From NCBI GenBank assembly GCA_045531585.1, contig JAZSEH010000042.1, positions 1 to 22,814 of the forward strand: DNA of 22,814 nt, written 5' to 3'. Position numbers and translations under genes: made by a program. Source of the DNA: SIG587 sp045531585 (GTDB lineage: Bacteria; Bacillota; Clostridia; Oscillospirales; Acutalibacteraceae). The notes beneath the pieces were generated by a model. It had not been told where the DNA came from. It saw nothing but the letters and a program-made list of their open reading frames with translations, and did not search any database. The first letter of the stretch is position 1, and each line of letters opens with the position of its first letter. Below are positions 13,696 to 21,849 of the stretch, one piece after another.

Positions 13696-13801
13696 GCTTT
13701 TTCACCTCAGCCTCTTCATAATTTTTAGCCGATTTATAACTAAGGTACGAAGAAATATCGCCTGTATTTATAAACTGCTGCCAAAGCATTTTACTGTCCA
13801 T
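13616..13801 (-). CDS. yqzL: YqzL-like small protein
   Basis: A 61-residue product beginning MDSKMLWQQFINTGDISSYL, which resembles the Bacillus YqzL opening (aromatic residue, then F-x-x-TG-I-x-x-YL). The place between era and recO matches yqzL. Function in the family is unknown. The family-like part ends near residue 35, where the recO TTG start begins in another frame. The remaining 26 residues overlap recO and have no clear family match, so they may be an accidental tail. The ATG start sits in the arm of an inverted repeat (13800-13831) whose loop holds the AAAGGATG ribosome binding site. Confidence 0.7.
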   Translation of the reverse strand: MDSKMLWQQFINTGDISSYLSYKSAKNYEEAEVKKLADKDTSPCHSGNEYWGSGQTYNTFN

Positions 13802-13831
13802 TAAGAATCATCCTTTCGATATATTCTTAAT
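13800..13831 (-). promoter_or_regulatory. Hairpin around the yqzL translation start
   Basis: ATTAAGAAT (13800-13808) and ATTCTTAAT (13823-13831) are perfect 9-bp inverted arms with a 14-nt loop. On the minus strand the loop carries the ribosome binding site and the downstream arm ends in the start codon. It may limit translation of yqzL and, by coupling, of recO. Confidence 0.4.
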
Positions 13832-13867
13832 GTTCCCGTTGATACTTTCAGGTATTAGAGGAAATAA

Positions 13868-14791
13868 TTAGTCTAAACCGAAATTATGTATCAGTGCTTC
13901 GCTGTTTCGCCAATCACGTTTAACCTTTACCCATAGCTGTAAAAGGATTTTTGTACCAAAAAACTTTTCAAGCTCAAAGCGTGAATCTATACCTATTTTT
14001 TTAAGCATAGCTCCGTTTTTGCCGATTACAATTCCCTTGTGTGAATCGCGCTCACAATAAATGGTTGCATAAATTTCAATTAGAGGCTCACCGTTTGCAT
14101 CATCACGCTCAAAAAAGCGATCTATGCCCACAGCAATACCGTGGGGTATTTCCTTGTCCAAGCTATATAAAGCCTTTTCTCGAATAATTTCGGACACCAT
14201 AACCCTATCCGGCTGATCTGTAACGGTTTCACTGTCGAAATAATGGGCCGAATCCTTTGCGAAAGCATTAAGCTCGCTAAGTAAAATATCGCATCCGTCC
14301 CCTGTTTTGGCGCTTAAAGGTACAACTGCATCAAAGTTAAAAGTATTGGTATATGCACAAATAAGGGATAATAAATCTTCCTTGTTTAATAGCATATCTA
14401 TCTTGTTTATGACGAGAACAGTATTAAGCCTTTTTCTTTTAAGCTGTTCTATCAGTGCTTTTTCCGCGGCAGGCAGTTCGCCGTCATCAAGATGAAATTT
14501 TGTTGATGCTTCAACAACAAGTACGGCGGCATCAACGTCAGCCATTCCTTCGCCTACAGCCTGAACCATTTTTTCTCCTAACGCATTACGGGGTTTATGA
14601 AAACCGGGAGTATCAATAAAAACAAGTTGCGTTTCATCCTTTGTGTAAACACCCATTATTCTGGTTCTTGTAGTCTGTGGCTTGTCCGAAACAATGGAAA
14701 CCTTTTGACCCAGTATTTTATTAAGCAAAGATGATTTACCAACGTTTGGTCTGCCTAAAATTGTAATAAAGGCCGCTTTTTTGTTTGACAT
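13868..14791 (-). CDS. era: GTPase Era
   Basis: Era is a GTPase that binds the 3' end of 16S rRNA and helps 30S maturation. The 307-residue protein shows G1 GRPNVGKS (13-20), the G2 region (about 40-44, TTRTR), G3 DTPG (60-63), G4 NKID (129-132), G5 SAK (160-162), and a C-terminal KH domain with GIVIGKNGAMLKKIG. The length is typical. The start is ATG with AAGGAG upstream, just 1 nt after the ybeY stop. In Bacillus, dgkA and cdd lie between ybeY and era; here they are missing and the two genes touch, matching their linked roles in rRNA maturation. Confidence 0.97.
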   Translation of the reverse strand: MSNKKAAFITILGRPNVGKSSLLNKILGQKVSIVSDKPQTTRTRIMGVYTKDETQLVFIDTPGFHKPRNALGEKMVQAVGEGMADVDAAVLVVEASTKFHLDDGELPAAEKALIEQLKRKRLNTVLVINKIDMLLNKEDLLSLICAYTNTFNFDAVVPLSAKTGDGCDILLSELNAFAKDSAHYFDSETVTDQPDRVMVSEIIREKALYSLDKEIPHGIAVGIDRFFERDDANGEPLIEIYATIYCERDSHKGIVIGKNGAMLKKIGIDSRFELEKFFGTKILLQLWVKVKRDWRNSEALIHNFGLD

Positions 14792-14792
14792 T

Positions 14793-15278
14793 TTAGTTCT
14801 CCTTTTTTATTTCAAGACCCATTTCTTTAAGAATAATTTCCTCGTGTGAGCGCATAACGTCACGCTCGGCTTCATCATTTACGTGGTCATAGCCTAAAAT
14901 ATGTAAAACCGAGTGAACTGTTAGATATGCAAGTTCGCGATCAACGCCATGGCCGTATAAATCGGCCTGATATAAAGCGTGTTCAACCGAGATAATAACG
15001 TCACCAAGGGTAATTAACCCGTTTTCGGGATTTATTTCATAGCCGTTTTCATCACCTAAAGGAAAGGATAAAACGTCTGTTGATTTATTTATTCCGCGAA
15101 AGTCGTTATTGATATTTTTTATTGTTTCATCATCAACAAAAGTAACATTTATTTCGCATTTGTCTTTAAAATTATCACATAAAATAGCTGTAGAACATGC
15201 TTTTTTTACAAGCTCACGCCATTCCCTTGGCAAAGGCAAAACCTTTTGATTATTTAAAATATTAACCTTTATGCTCAT
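14793..15278 (-). CDS. ybeY: Endoribonuclease/rRNA maturation factor YbeY
   Basis: YbeY is a metal-dependent single-strand RNase involved in 16S rRNA 3'-end maturation and 70S quality control. The zinc-binding signature HSVLHILGYDH gives three His ligands (122, 126 and 132 from the chosen start). RGINKSTDVLSFP is a second family hallmark. A longer frame to 15359 adds 27 residues inside phoH with no ribosome binding site; ATG 15278 with GAGAGG upstream gives the normal length of 161 residues. It overlaps the end of phoH by 17 nt and is followed directly by era, a functional trio seen widely. Confidence 0.95.
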   Translation of the reverse strand: MSIKVNILNNQKVLPLPREWRELVKKACSTAILCDNFKDKCEINVTFVDDETIKNINNDFRGINKSTDVLSFPLGDENGYEINPENGLITLGDVIISVEHALYQADLYGHGVDRELAYLTVHSVLHILGYDHVNDEAERDVMRSHEEIILKEMGLEIKKEN

Positions 15279-16242
15279 TACGGTTTTTCCTCTCACTGTG
15301 CTTTTCGTAAGCCTTAATAATTTTTTGAACAAGATGGTGGCGCACAACGTCGCTCTCACTGAATTTAATTATTGCAATGTCTTCTACATTTTTTAAAATG
15401 CTTATGGCTTCCTTGAGACCGGACTTTTTACCGTCAGGAAGGTCTATCTGAGTAATATCTCCGTTGACGATAATTTTTGATCTGTTTCCAAGACGGGTTA
15501 AAAACATTTTCATTTGTTCGCCCGTGGTATTTTGTGCTTCGTCAAGAATAATAAAGCTGTCATCCAGTGTTCTTCCTCGCATATAAGCCAAGGGGGCAAC
15601 TTCAATGTCTCCTCTTTCCTGGCAACGTGCGAAGGTTTCCGCACCAAGCATATCAAAAAGCGCATCGTACAGTGGACGAAGGTAGGGATCAATTTTTTGC
15701 TGAAGATCACCGGGTAAAAAGCCTAACTTTTCGCCCGCCTCAACTGCAGGGCGGGTTAGAATTATTCTTGAAATGAGTTTTTCTCTGTAGGCGGCAACGG
15801 CACAGGCCACAGCCAAGTAGGTTTTACCTGTTCCTGCAGGGCCAACGCCTATTGTAATAGTGTTATTTTTTATGGCATCAAGATATTTCTTCTGACCGTG
15901 GGTTTTAGGTTTTATCGGCTGGCCTTTTGCTGTGATGCAAACTGAATTAGAGTCAATAATAGTTTTCATGGTATCCTTTGAATTGGTTTCCACAAGGGAT
16001 ATGGTATAATCAATATTCTGGTCGTTTAAAGGGTCACCATGATCAATAATATTAAGAAGCTCATCAGCCGCACGATAACATAGCTGCACCTTTGCTTCGT
16101 CACCTGAAATTTTTATTGTATTTCCGTGCTGGGTTATACTTACATCATAAGCCTTTTCCAGTTTTTTAATATTACCGTCAAAGCTTCCGAAAAAAGCTGC
16201 TGCCTGTTCGGTGTTTTTTATTGAAATAATTTTTTCTGCCAA
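15262..16242 (-). CDS. phoH: PhoH-like ATPase (YbeZ type)
   Basis: A 326-residue PhoH/YbeZ protein, a cytoplasmic P-loop ATPase thought to act as an RNA helicase-like partner of YbeY. The N-terminal 100 residues are a small KH-like domain. Walker A is GPAGTGKT (134-141), Walker B ILDEAQN (232-238), and MKMFLTRLG and VNGDITQIDLP are further family motifs. The start is TTG, with AGGAG 8 nt upstream and no better ATG nearby. A promoter at 16276-16303 overlaps the end of yqfD, so phoH-ybeY-era-yqzL-recO-mutS2 can be transcribed apart from the sporulation genes upstream. Confidence 0.95.
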   Translation of the reverse strand: MAEKIISIKNTEQAAAFFGSFDGNIKKLEKAYDVSITQHGNTIKISGDEAKVQLCYRAADELLNIIDHGDPLNDQNIDYTISLVETNSKDTMKTIIDSNSVCITAKGQPIKPKTHGQKKYLDAIKNNTITIGVGPAGTGKTYLAVACAVAAYREKLISRIILTRPAVEAGEKLGFLPGDLQQKIDPYLRPLYDALFDMLGAETFARCQERGDIEVAPLAYMRGRTLDDSFIILDEAQNTTGEQMKMFLTRLGNRSKIIVNGDITQIDLPDGKKSGLKEAISILKNVEDIAIIKFSESDVVRHHLVQKIIKAYEKHSERKNRNEHKG

Positions 16243-16275
16243 ATTTTACACTCCTGACATAATTTTACATAATAC

Positions 16276-16303
16276 ATTATAACATAAAATATCTTTATTT
16301 CAA
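16276..16303 (-). promoter_or_regulatory. Promoter of phoH and downstream genes
   Basis: The minus strand reads TTGAAA (complement of 16298-16303), a 16-nt spacer and a perfect TATAAT (complement of 16276-16281). The -35 overlaps the yqfD stop codon. Confidence 0.6.
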
Positions 16304-17473
16304 AATATTTTCTTCGAAAAATTCCTCATATGCAATATTTTCTACGCATTTATATCTTCTTATAAGCTTTATTCCTTCTTTTTCGGTTAAAATTTTTTCA
16401 TTTTCTATTTCGGCGCTTATATAATTATTTAATAAAACGGTATCTTCTATTTTATGTTTAGCTTTATTTACGGCCTGTTCTTTTGTTAAAATACTGTTTA
16501 CTGCTTCAAGTTTAATAAAAGTCTTATTTTTTATGAAAATAGGTAACTTTTCATTAAAAATCGTTAAATATTTTTCAGATTCATAGAATTTATAAGGTGG
16601 TTTAAATTCACCTAAATATAAAGGAATATTAATACCGAAAAAATATAATATTTTTTTATTTTTCATTTTTCTAGATTCGATATATTCTAAATTTTTATAC
16701 TTAACAAACACTGAAAATTCGTGGTTCGTCTGAGCTAAAATCTCGGCCTGAGAACGACTGTATTCCGTAATTCCTGCATTTTGTAAAAAATTTTCTCCCT
16801 TTACAAGAATATCGTTTTTTAAAACGGCATCACCAACCTTAACACAGACAGTTCCCGATTTAACAATTATTTTTTTTATTACTCCATCATACCTTGAATA
16901 AATATTGCTTGGACCGCTTTCTGTTATATTTTCTCCTTTGTTTTCGCTAACGTTTACAGTAAGTCTGCTTCCTTCAATATTAAATGTTGCCCATGAAAGA
17001 TTATCGATTTTAATTAAAAGCTCCTCCTTGCTTTTAATTGTGTCAATTTTCGTTTTTAGTGTGCCAATATCTATACCCAATTCATTACAGGCTCGGATAA
17101 CTTCTTTCTCGCTTAATTGCTCGTTTCCTGTAACATATATCTGCCAAATAAATGACTGCAGAAATATCAGCAATCCAATAAAAACCATTAGTCCTATAGG
17201 AATACCCCACCTTAGCTTATAACGCTTTATAAAAAAAGGAACACCAATTTTTTTGTTTATTTTCACACTAACTCTACTTTTGGCGCGTATTTTTTTTATT
17301 TTTTTAAAGTTGTTGACCGATATATTAGCGCTGATATTATCCCTATTTCTTTTAATATTCCAAAGTGATATGTGATTCCTTGCACATAAATTAAGTATTC
17401 TTTCACAGTAATCACCGGAGAAAGAAACGTTAACGTAGCCTGATAAGTATCTAATAAAATCATTTAAAAACAT
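16295..17473 (-). CDS. yqfD: Sporulation protein YqfD
   Basis: A 392-residue YqfD-family protein. In endospore formers the gene is expressed in the mother cell under SigE; the molecular role is not settled. A basic cytoplasmic N-terminal region is followed by one membrane segment (about residues 90-110, GIPIGLMVFIGLLIFLQSFI) and an extracytoplasmic part with a POTRA-like portion (VTGNEQLSEKEVIRACNELG, matching residues after the membrane segment). GTG at 17482 overlaps the AGGTG ribosome binding site, so the ATG at 17473 is used. It follows yqfC by 9 nt and precedes phoH, as in Bacillus. AT content is high compared with phoH and era. Confidence 0.9.
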   Translation of the reverse strand: MFLNDFIRYLSGYVNVSFSGDYCERILNLCARNHISLWNIKRNRDNISANISVNNFKKIKKIRAKSRVSVKINKKIGVPFFIKRYKLRWGIPIGLMVFIGLLIFLQSFIWQIYVTGNEQLSEKEVIRACNELGIDIGTLKTKIDTIKSKEELLIKIDNLSWATFNIEGSRLTVNVSENKGENITESGPSNIYSRYDGVIKKIIVKSGTVCVKVGDAVLKNDILVKGENFLQNAGITEYSRSQAEILAQTNHEFSVFVKYKNLEYIESRKMKNKKILYFFGINIPLYLGEFKPPYKFYESEKYLTIFNEKLPIFIKNKTFIKLEAVNSILTKEQAVNKAKHKIEDTVLLNNYISAEIENEKILTEKEGIKLIRRYKCVENIAYEEFFEENILK

Positions 17474-17482
17474 ACCATACAC

Positions 17483-17782
17483 CTATAAACAGAATTCTAT
17501 TGAAGTTATTTTTCCGTCTACGTTTAAATTTTTACCCTGCAAAGCAGATATTTCAAGCTGTTCTCCACTGAAGATTACACTTCCCTTTCCGGTATTGATT
17601 TTAATTGTAGTTTCACAATATTCATATACTCCCATACAGTTTTCAACAAAGGCTTTTTTGTTTGAGAAAATTTCAATGTGAGTACCAACTGAAAGGTCAA
17701 AGGAAGTTAATCTATCTTTAAAATCAAAAAATTTAACTTCTTTGTCTCTTTTTGGTTTCTTAAGTTTTATTTTTTTAGCCAA
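17483..17782 (-). CDS. yqfC: Sporulation protein YqfC
   Basis: A 99-residue YqfC/YabP-family protein, a small beta-rich protein made in the mother cell during sporulation and encoded next to yqfD. Visible: a very basic N-terminus (KKIKLKKPKRDKEVKF), GTHIEIFSNKKAFVENCMGV with the conserved NC, and GSVIFSGEQLEISAL. An open frame reaches 17842, but the only good ribosome binding site (AGGTG, 7 nt spacing) precedes a TTG at 17782, which gives normal family length. It is the promoter-proximal gene of yqfC-yqfD and is divergent from ylbJ; the shared spacer holds an 11-bp inverted repeat. Confidence 0.85.
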   Translation of the reverse strand: MAKKIKLKKPKRDKEVKFFDFKDRLTSFDLSVGTHIEIFSNKKAFVENCMGVYEYCETTIKINTGKGSVIFSGEQLEISALQGKNLNVDGKITSIEFCL

Positions 17783-17795
17783 TATTATCACACCT

Positions 17796-17824
17796 AAAAT
17801 CATATTACTAAAAAATATGATTTT
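17796..17824. promoter_or_regulatory. Inverted repeat between yqfC and ylbJ
   Basis: AAAATCATATT (17796-17806) and AATATGATTTT (17814-17824) are perfect 11-bp arms with a 7-nt spacer. It overlaps a SigE-like -10 for yqfC on the minus strand (CATATTTT, complement of 17812-17819, with ATTATT 13 nt upstream). A plus-strand CATATATT at 17848-17855 could be the ylbJ -10. These sigma assignments are tentative. Confidence 0.4.
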
Positions 17825-17873
17825 TAAACTATAATAATTCATTTATGCATATATTATTTTGAGGTGTAAAAAA

Positions 17874-18902
17874 ATGATTAAAAAAATAATGATATTTATT
17901 TTATCGTTTTTTTCAGCATTTGTTATTTTAATAAATTCCTCTGCTGTTTCTTTAGGCGCAATAAACGGACTAATTCTATGCGGTAAGATTATAATTCCTT
18001 CGCTTTTCCCTTTTTCCGTAATTTGTATTTTTCTTATTAAAGCAAATATTTTTAGCGTTTTTGAAAAGTCTTTATCTCTTTTTTCTTTAAAAATATTCGG
18101 TATTCCTTCAAGCGGATTTTTTGCGATGATACTTTCCTTTATTGGGGGATACCCAATTGGTGCTAAAATGATACAATCGCTTCATAATCAAAATAAAATA
18201 AGTGAAAATGTTGCATCAAAAATGCTTTATTATTGCGTGAATGCCGGACCTGCCTTTATACTTATTGCTGTTGGAGAAAACGTTTTTGGTTCAAAAAAAG
18301 CAGGGATTATTCTGCTGTGCGCTCATTTGTTTTCTTCCCTTATAATGGCGATATTTATTGGTAGATTTATTAAGGAAACAGAGATAAAAAGCACAACAAC
18401 TAAAAATAAAATAAATTTAAGTGAAGCCTTTGTCGAAGCCACCTCGGACTCATGTTCGGCAATTATTTCAATATGTTCATACGTGGTTTTGTTTTCAACA
18501 ATTATACAAATACTTAAAAATGCAAATATACCTTTTTTGTTGTATGGAATTTGTCCATTATTAGAGGTAACGACAGGCGTTTTTAATATACGTAATATTT
18601 ATATAATAGCGGCATTACTTGGGTGGGGCGGTTTTTGTGTTCATTTTCAAATTTTTTCAGTTTGCAAAAGTATAAATATAAATAAAATATATTTTTTTCT
18701 TTCACGAATAATACATGCATCTCTTTCGGTTTTAATACTTTACCTGCTGTTAAAAATCTTTCCTGTTTCCATTAACACATTAAGTAATAACACCTCCTTT
18801 AGTAATTCGTTTTCCACGCTAACAACTGTCTCTTCCCTTTGTTTTATACTTTCGGGCATAGTTTTGCTTTTTGCGGTAAATGGCAAAAATGTTGATTATT
18901 AA
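17874..18902 (+). CDS. ylbJ: Sporulation integral membrane protein YlbJ
   Basis: A 342-residue multi-spanning membrane protein with about eight hydrophobic segments and a nucleoside-recognition (Gate) type domain. The motif FIGGYPIGAKMIQSL in the third part and the later NAGPAFIL are YlbJ hallmarks. YlbJ is a SigE-controlled protein needed for spore cortex/heat resistance in Bacillus. A TTG at 17859 is in frame but lacks a ribosome binding site; the ATG at 17874 has GAGGTG 7 nt upstream and is chosen. It diverges from yqfC, putting three mother-cell sporulation genes around one control region. It is followed by glgB, which has its own promoter inside the ylbJ end. Confidence 0.88.
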   Translation: MIKKIMIFILSFFSAFVILINSSAVSLGAINGLILCGKIIIPSLFPFSVICIFLIKANIFSVFEKSLSLFSLKIFGIPSSGFFAMILSFIGGYPIGAKMIQSLHNQNKISENVASKMLYYCVNAGPAFILIAVGENVFGSKKAGIILLCAHLFSSLIMAIFIGRFIKETEIKSTTTKNKINLSEAFVEATSDSCSAIISICSYVVLFSTIIQILKNANIPFLLYGICPLLEVTTGVFNIRNIYIIAALLGWGGFCVHFQIFSVCKSININKIYFFLSRIIHASLSVLILYLLLKIFPVSINTLSNNTSFSNSFSTLTTVSSLCFILSGIVLLFAVNGKNVDY

Positions 18903-18920
18903 ATAAAAATAATGTATAAT
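18892..18920 (+). promoter_or_regulatory. Promoter of glgB
   Basis: TTGATT (18892-18897), 17-nt spacer, perfect TATAAT (18915-18920). The -35 overlaps the end of ylbJ. The leader to ATG 18942 would be about 15 nt and carries GGCGGTGA as ribosome binding site. Confidence 0.65.
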
Positions 18921-18941
18921 ATTAAAAAAGGCGGTGAAATT

Positions 18942-20927
18942 ATGGCTTATAAGATTTTTGATTACGATGAAATGTTATTACCATTTCAAAAGGATTTTGC
19001 TCTTAGAGAGTATAATTATAAAAGAAAGCTTAAAGAGCTTCTTTCGACCGGCATTTCACTGCTTGATTTTGCTAATGGACACGAATATTTTGGTTTCCAT
19101 AAAACTAAAGACGGTTGGTTTTACCGCGAATGGGCCCCCGGTGCTGATGCACTTTTCCTTATGGGTGATTTTAACGGGTGGCAAAAAAAGCTTCACCCCT
19201 TAAAGAACATTGGAAACGGTGTATACGAAATATTTTTACAGGGCACAACTACTCTCTATTCCGGTTGCAAGGTTAAAACGGTTGTTGAAAAAGACGGAAG
19301 GCTTTTAGAAAGAATTCCTCTTTATGCAAAGCGTGTTGTTCAAGACCCGATTACATATGCCTGGACCTGTGAAATAGTTGATGATTCTCCTTTTAAATGG
19401 AAAAATAAAAAGTTCAAATGCGAAAAAGAGCTTTTCATATATGAGTGTCATATAGGAATGGCCCAGGAAGAAGAAAAAGTAGGCTCCTTTAAAGAGTTTA
19501 CCGAAAACACTCTTCCTCGAATTAAAGCCCTTGGATATAACGCAATTCAGATTATGGCTGTGATGGAGCACCCTTATTACGGTTCATTCGGTTATCAGGT
19601 ATCTTCCTTTTATGCCGTGTCATCAAGATTTGGTACACCTTATGAGCTTAAAGAGCTTATTGATGCTGCTCACAGTATGGGAATTGCGGTTTTCCTTGAT
19701 CTGGTTCATTCACATGCTGTAAAAAACACCGCAGAAGGAATAAATGAATTTGACGGAACGGAATTTCAGTTCTTTCACGAAGGCACTCGCGGTAATCATC
19801 CTACCTGGGGTACCAAGCTTTTTAATTATGAGAAAAATGAAGTTATACATTTCCTTTTATCTAATTTAAAGTTCTGGCTTACGGAATATCACTTTGACGG
19901 TTTCCGTTTTGACGGTGTAACATCAATGATATACCATAATCATGGATTAGGCGTTTCCTTTACCGATTACGAAAAATATTTTTCTCTTAATACAGATACT
20001 CAGGCTGTAACCTACCTGCAGCTTGCCAATACACTTATACGCCTTGTTAATCCAAATGCAATTACAATTGCAGAGGATATGTCTGCACTTCCCGGTATGT
20101 GTTTGCCTATTGAAGAAGGCGGCGTGGGCTTTGACTATCGTCTTTCCATGGGTGCTCCTGATATGTGGATAAAGCTGCTTAAAACTCAGTCGGACAAAAA
20201 CTGGAATATGCGTTATATTTGGTATGAGCTCACATCAAGAAGGCCTAATGAAAAGTATATCGGATATTGCGAATCTCACGATCAGGCCCTTGTTGGTGAT
20301 AAAACCATTATGTTCAGGCTGTGTGACAGTATGATGTATACTCATATGTCAAAATTCACACAAAGCGAAGTTATTGACCGCGGTATTGCTCTCCATAAGC
20401 TTATTCGCCTAATTACTATTTCCCTTGCGGGTGAAGGTTATCTTAATTTTATGGGAAACGAATTCGGTCATCCCGAATGGATAGATTTTCCCAGAGAAGG
20501 AAATAATTGGAGCCACTACTACTGTCGCAGACAATGGCACCTTGCAGATGATTCAACCCTTAAATATGAGTGGCTCAATAATTTTGATAAGGCGCTTATT
20601 GACTTTATTAAAAACAATAAAATTTATTCTTCCAAGCCTGTAAGTCTTTACATCGATGAAGAAAAACAGGTTCTGATATATAAGCGTGCCAACGTTTTTT
20701 TTGCTTTAAATTTCAGTCCTGATAATTCATACGATTACTTCATTAAAACCGATAGTTTTGGAAATTACTATCCCATTTTATCTACCGATTCATCTGATTT
20801 TGGCGGATGGAACAGAATTGAAATACCCCATAAGTATTCAGCAGAAAAAAATGAAGATAATACCATTGGTTTTAAGATGTATCTTCCTGCAAGAACAGGT
20901 GTGTGCCTTAAACAAAAAAAATCCTAA
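18942..20927 (+). CDS. glgB: 1,4-alpha-glucan branching enzyme, eukaryotic-like (GH13_8) type
   Basis: A 661-residue branching enzyme that cuts alpha-1,4 glucan chains and rejoins them by alpha-1,6 bonds in glycogen. The N-terminal CBM48 domain (about 35-130) has WFYREWAPGADALFLMGDFN. The GH13 barrel holds the nucleophile Asp324 (FDGFRFDGVTSM), acid/base Glu378 (IAEDMSALPG) and Asp447 (ESHDQALVGDKT). These strings and LLSNLKFWLTEYHFDGFRFD match animal and plant branching enzymes more closely than the usual bacterial GlgB (GH13_9), from memory of both groups. An 11-codon upstream ATG (18912) has no good ribosome binding site; the ATG at 18942 is chosen. No other glycogen genes (glgA, glgC, glgP) are present here. 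The stop codon lies inside the terminator stem. Confidence 0.93.
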   Translation: MAYKIFDYDEMLLPFQKDFALREYNYKRKLKELLSTGISLLDFANGHEYFGFHKTKDGWFYREWAPGADALFLMGDFNGWQKKLHPLKNIGNGVYEIFLQGTTTLYSGCKVKTVVEKDGRLLERIPLYAKRVVQDPITYAWTCEIVDDSPFKWKNKKFKCEKELFIYECHIGMAQEEEKVGSFKEFTENTLPRIKALGYNAIQIMAVMEHPYYGSFGYQVSSFYAVSSRFGTPYELKELIDAAHSMGIAVFLDLVHSHAVKNTAEGINEFDGTEFQFFHEGTRGNHPTWGTKLFNYEKNEVIHFLLSNLKFWLTEYHFDGFRFDGVTSMIYHNHGLGVSFTDYEKYFSLNTDTQAVTYLQLANTLIRLVNPNAITIAEDMSALPGMCLPIEEGGVGFDYRLSMGAPDMWIKLLKTQSDKNWNMRYIWYELTSRRPNEKYIGYCESHDQALVGDKTIMFRLCDSMMYTHMSKFTQSEVIDRGIALHKLIRLITISLAGEGYLNFMGNEFGHPEWIDFPREGNNWSHYYCRRQWHLADDSTLKYEWLNNFDKALIDFIKNNKIYSSKPVSLYIDEEKQVLIYKRANVFFALNFSPDNSYDYFIKTDSFGNYYPILSTDSSDFGGWNRIEIPHKYSAEKNEDNTIGFKMYLPARTGVCLKQKKS

Positions 20928-20963
20928 CGTTCGGGTGCGCGCCCGTTTTGTTAGGATTTTTTT
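20914..20963. terminator. Bidirectional terminator between glgB and the lipid kinase gene
   Basis: AAAAAAATCCTAAC (20914-20927) pairs with GTTAGGATTTTTTT (20950-20963). A small inner GC stem (CGGG/CCCG) lies in the loop. T runs appear in both directions. It contains the glgB stop codon and ends 3 nt before the stop of the convergent gene. Confidence 0.92.
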
Positions 20964-20966
20964 ATA

Positions 20967-21836
20967 TTACGCTTTTACCTTTGCCTCAGCTTCTGCAGTA
21001 TATGAGGTAACACCAAGAATTGTTTCGCCGTCTATTTGTAATGCAACGGGACGATCAAACTCAACGGTAATATTTTTTCCGGTATGTACTTTAATCATTT
21101 CGGTATGCTTTACATGCTCACCTTTAAATATTGAAGGGAACACAATAAGTGATTTTAATTTTCCGGAACCATAATACACCATTGTTGAAAGTGTTTTATC
21201 CTCGGCACATCTGTCCTGATTGGGAGTAGGAATCATACCGCCTCCGTAAAATCTACCGTTCATTGTAGGTGCCAGCCATACCTTCTTATAATAATAAACT
21301 ATACCGTCAACGGTAATTTTAGCATTTGTTGGCTTATATTTAAATAAAAGGCCTTTAATGGCAATGGAGGTATAATTTACCGGCTTATTGCTTACTGCCT
21401 TAAGCCTGTCCCCTACCTCGCAGCAATAACCGTCAATTCCGTAGCCAACACCATTGATAAATCGGTATTTTTTACCATTTACCGTAACAACAGGAAGATT
21501 CTTTAAATATTTTGTTATATTAAAAGGAGCATCACCTTTTTTGTGACCAAGATCTGCGGCAAAATCGTTACCCGTTCCGCAGGGATAATATAGTATATCA
21601 TTTTTTATATCAATATCCTTGGTGTCGTTTACAAAGCGGTTAAGCGTACCGTCACCACCGCAAAGAATTATAATATCGTCGTCATTAATACTGTTTATAA
21701 ATGTGTTGTAATTTTCTATGTCTTTAATATTTTTAAATTCATGCTCTTCATCAAAGGAAACAGATATTTTCTTAATATCCTCTTCCTTTGTTTCGTGACC
21801 TGCGATTAGATTATAAATAACGTATGCCTTTGCCAT
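20967..21836 (-). CDS. Diacylglycerol/lipid kinase family protein
   Basis: A 289-residue member of the DagK/YegS/BmrU group, soluble ATP-dependent kinases of diacylglycerol, sphingoid or undecaprenol-like lipids. The nucleotide-binding motif is GGDGTLN (60-66), followed by PCGTGNDFA (85-93), the usual two glycine-rich motifs of the catalytic domain. The C-terminal half is the beta-sandwich lipid-binding domain, with GGGMIPTPNQ and LQIDGE near the end. Bacillus DgkB, which recycles diacylglycerol from lipoteichoic acid synthesis, is one family member, but the exact lipid cannot be assigned here. ATG start after a GGGGGA site, 13 nt after a DUF212 gene, so the two are likely co-transcribed. Confidence 0.88.
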   Translation of the reverse strand: MAKAYVIYNLIAGHETKEEDIKKISVSFDEEHEFKNIKDIENYNTFINSINDDDIIILCGGDGTLNRFVNDTKDIDIKNDILYYPCGTGNDFAADLGHKKGDAPFNITKYLKNLPVVTVNGKKYRFINGVGYGIDGYCCEVGDRLKAVSNKPVNYTSIAIKGLLFKYKPTNAKITVDGIVYYYKKVWLAPTMNGRFYGGGMIPTPNQDRCAEDKTLSTMVYYGSGKLKSLIVFPSIFKGEHVKHTEMIKVHTGKNITVEFDRPVALQIDGETILGVTSYTAEAEAKVKA

Positions 21837-21849
21837 AATTTATTTCCCC

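Noticed and set aside
20758..21174. 138-codon plus-strand frame across the glgB end and the lipid kinase gene
   Set aside because: It crosses a strong terminator and overlaps two real genes in other frames.
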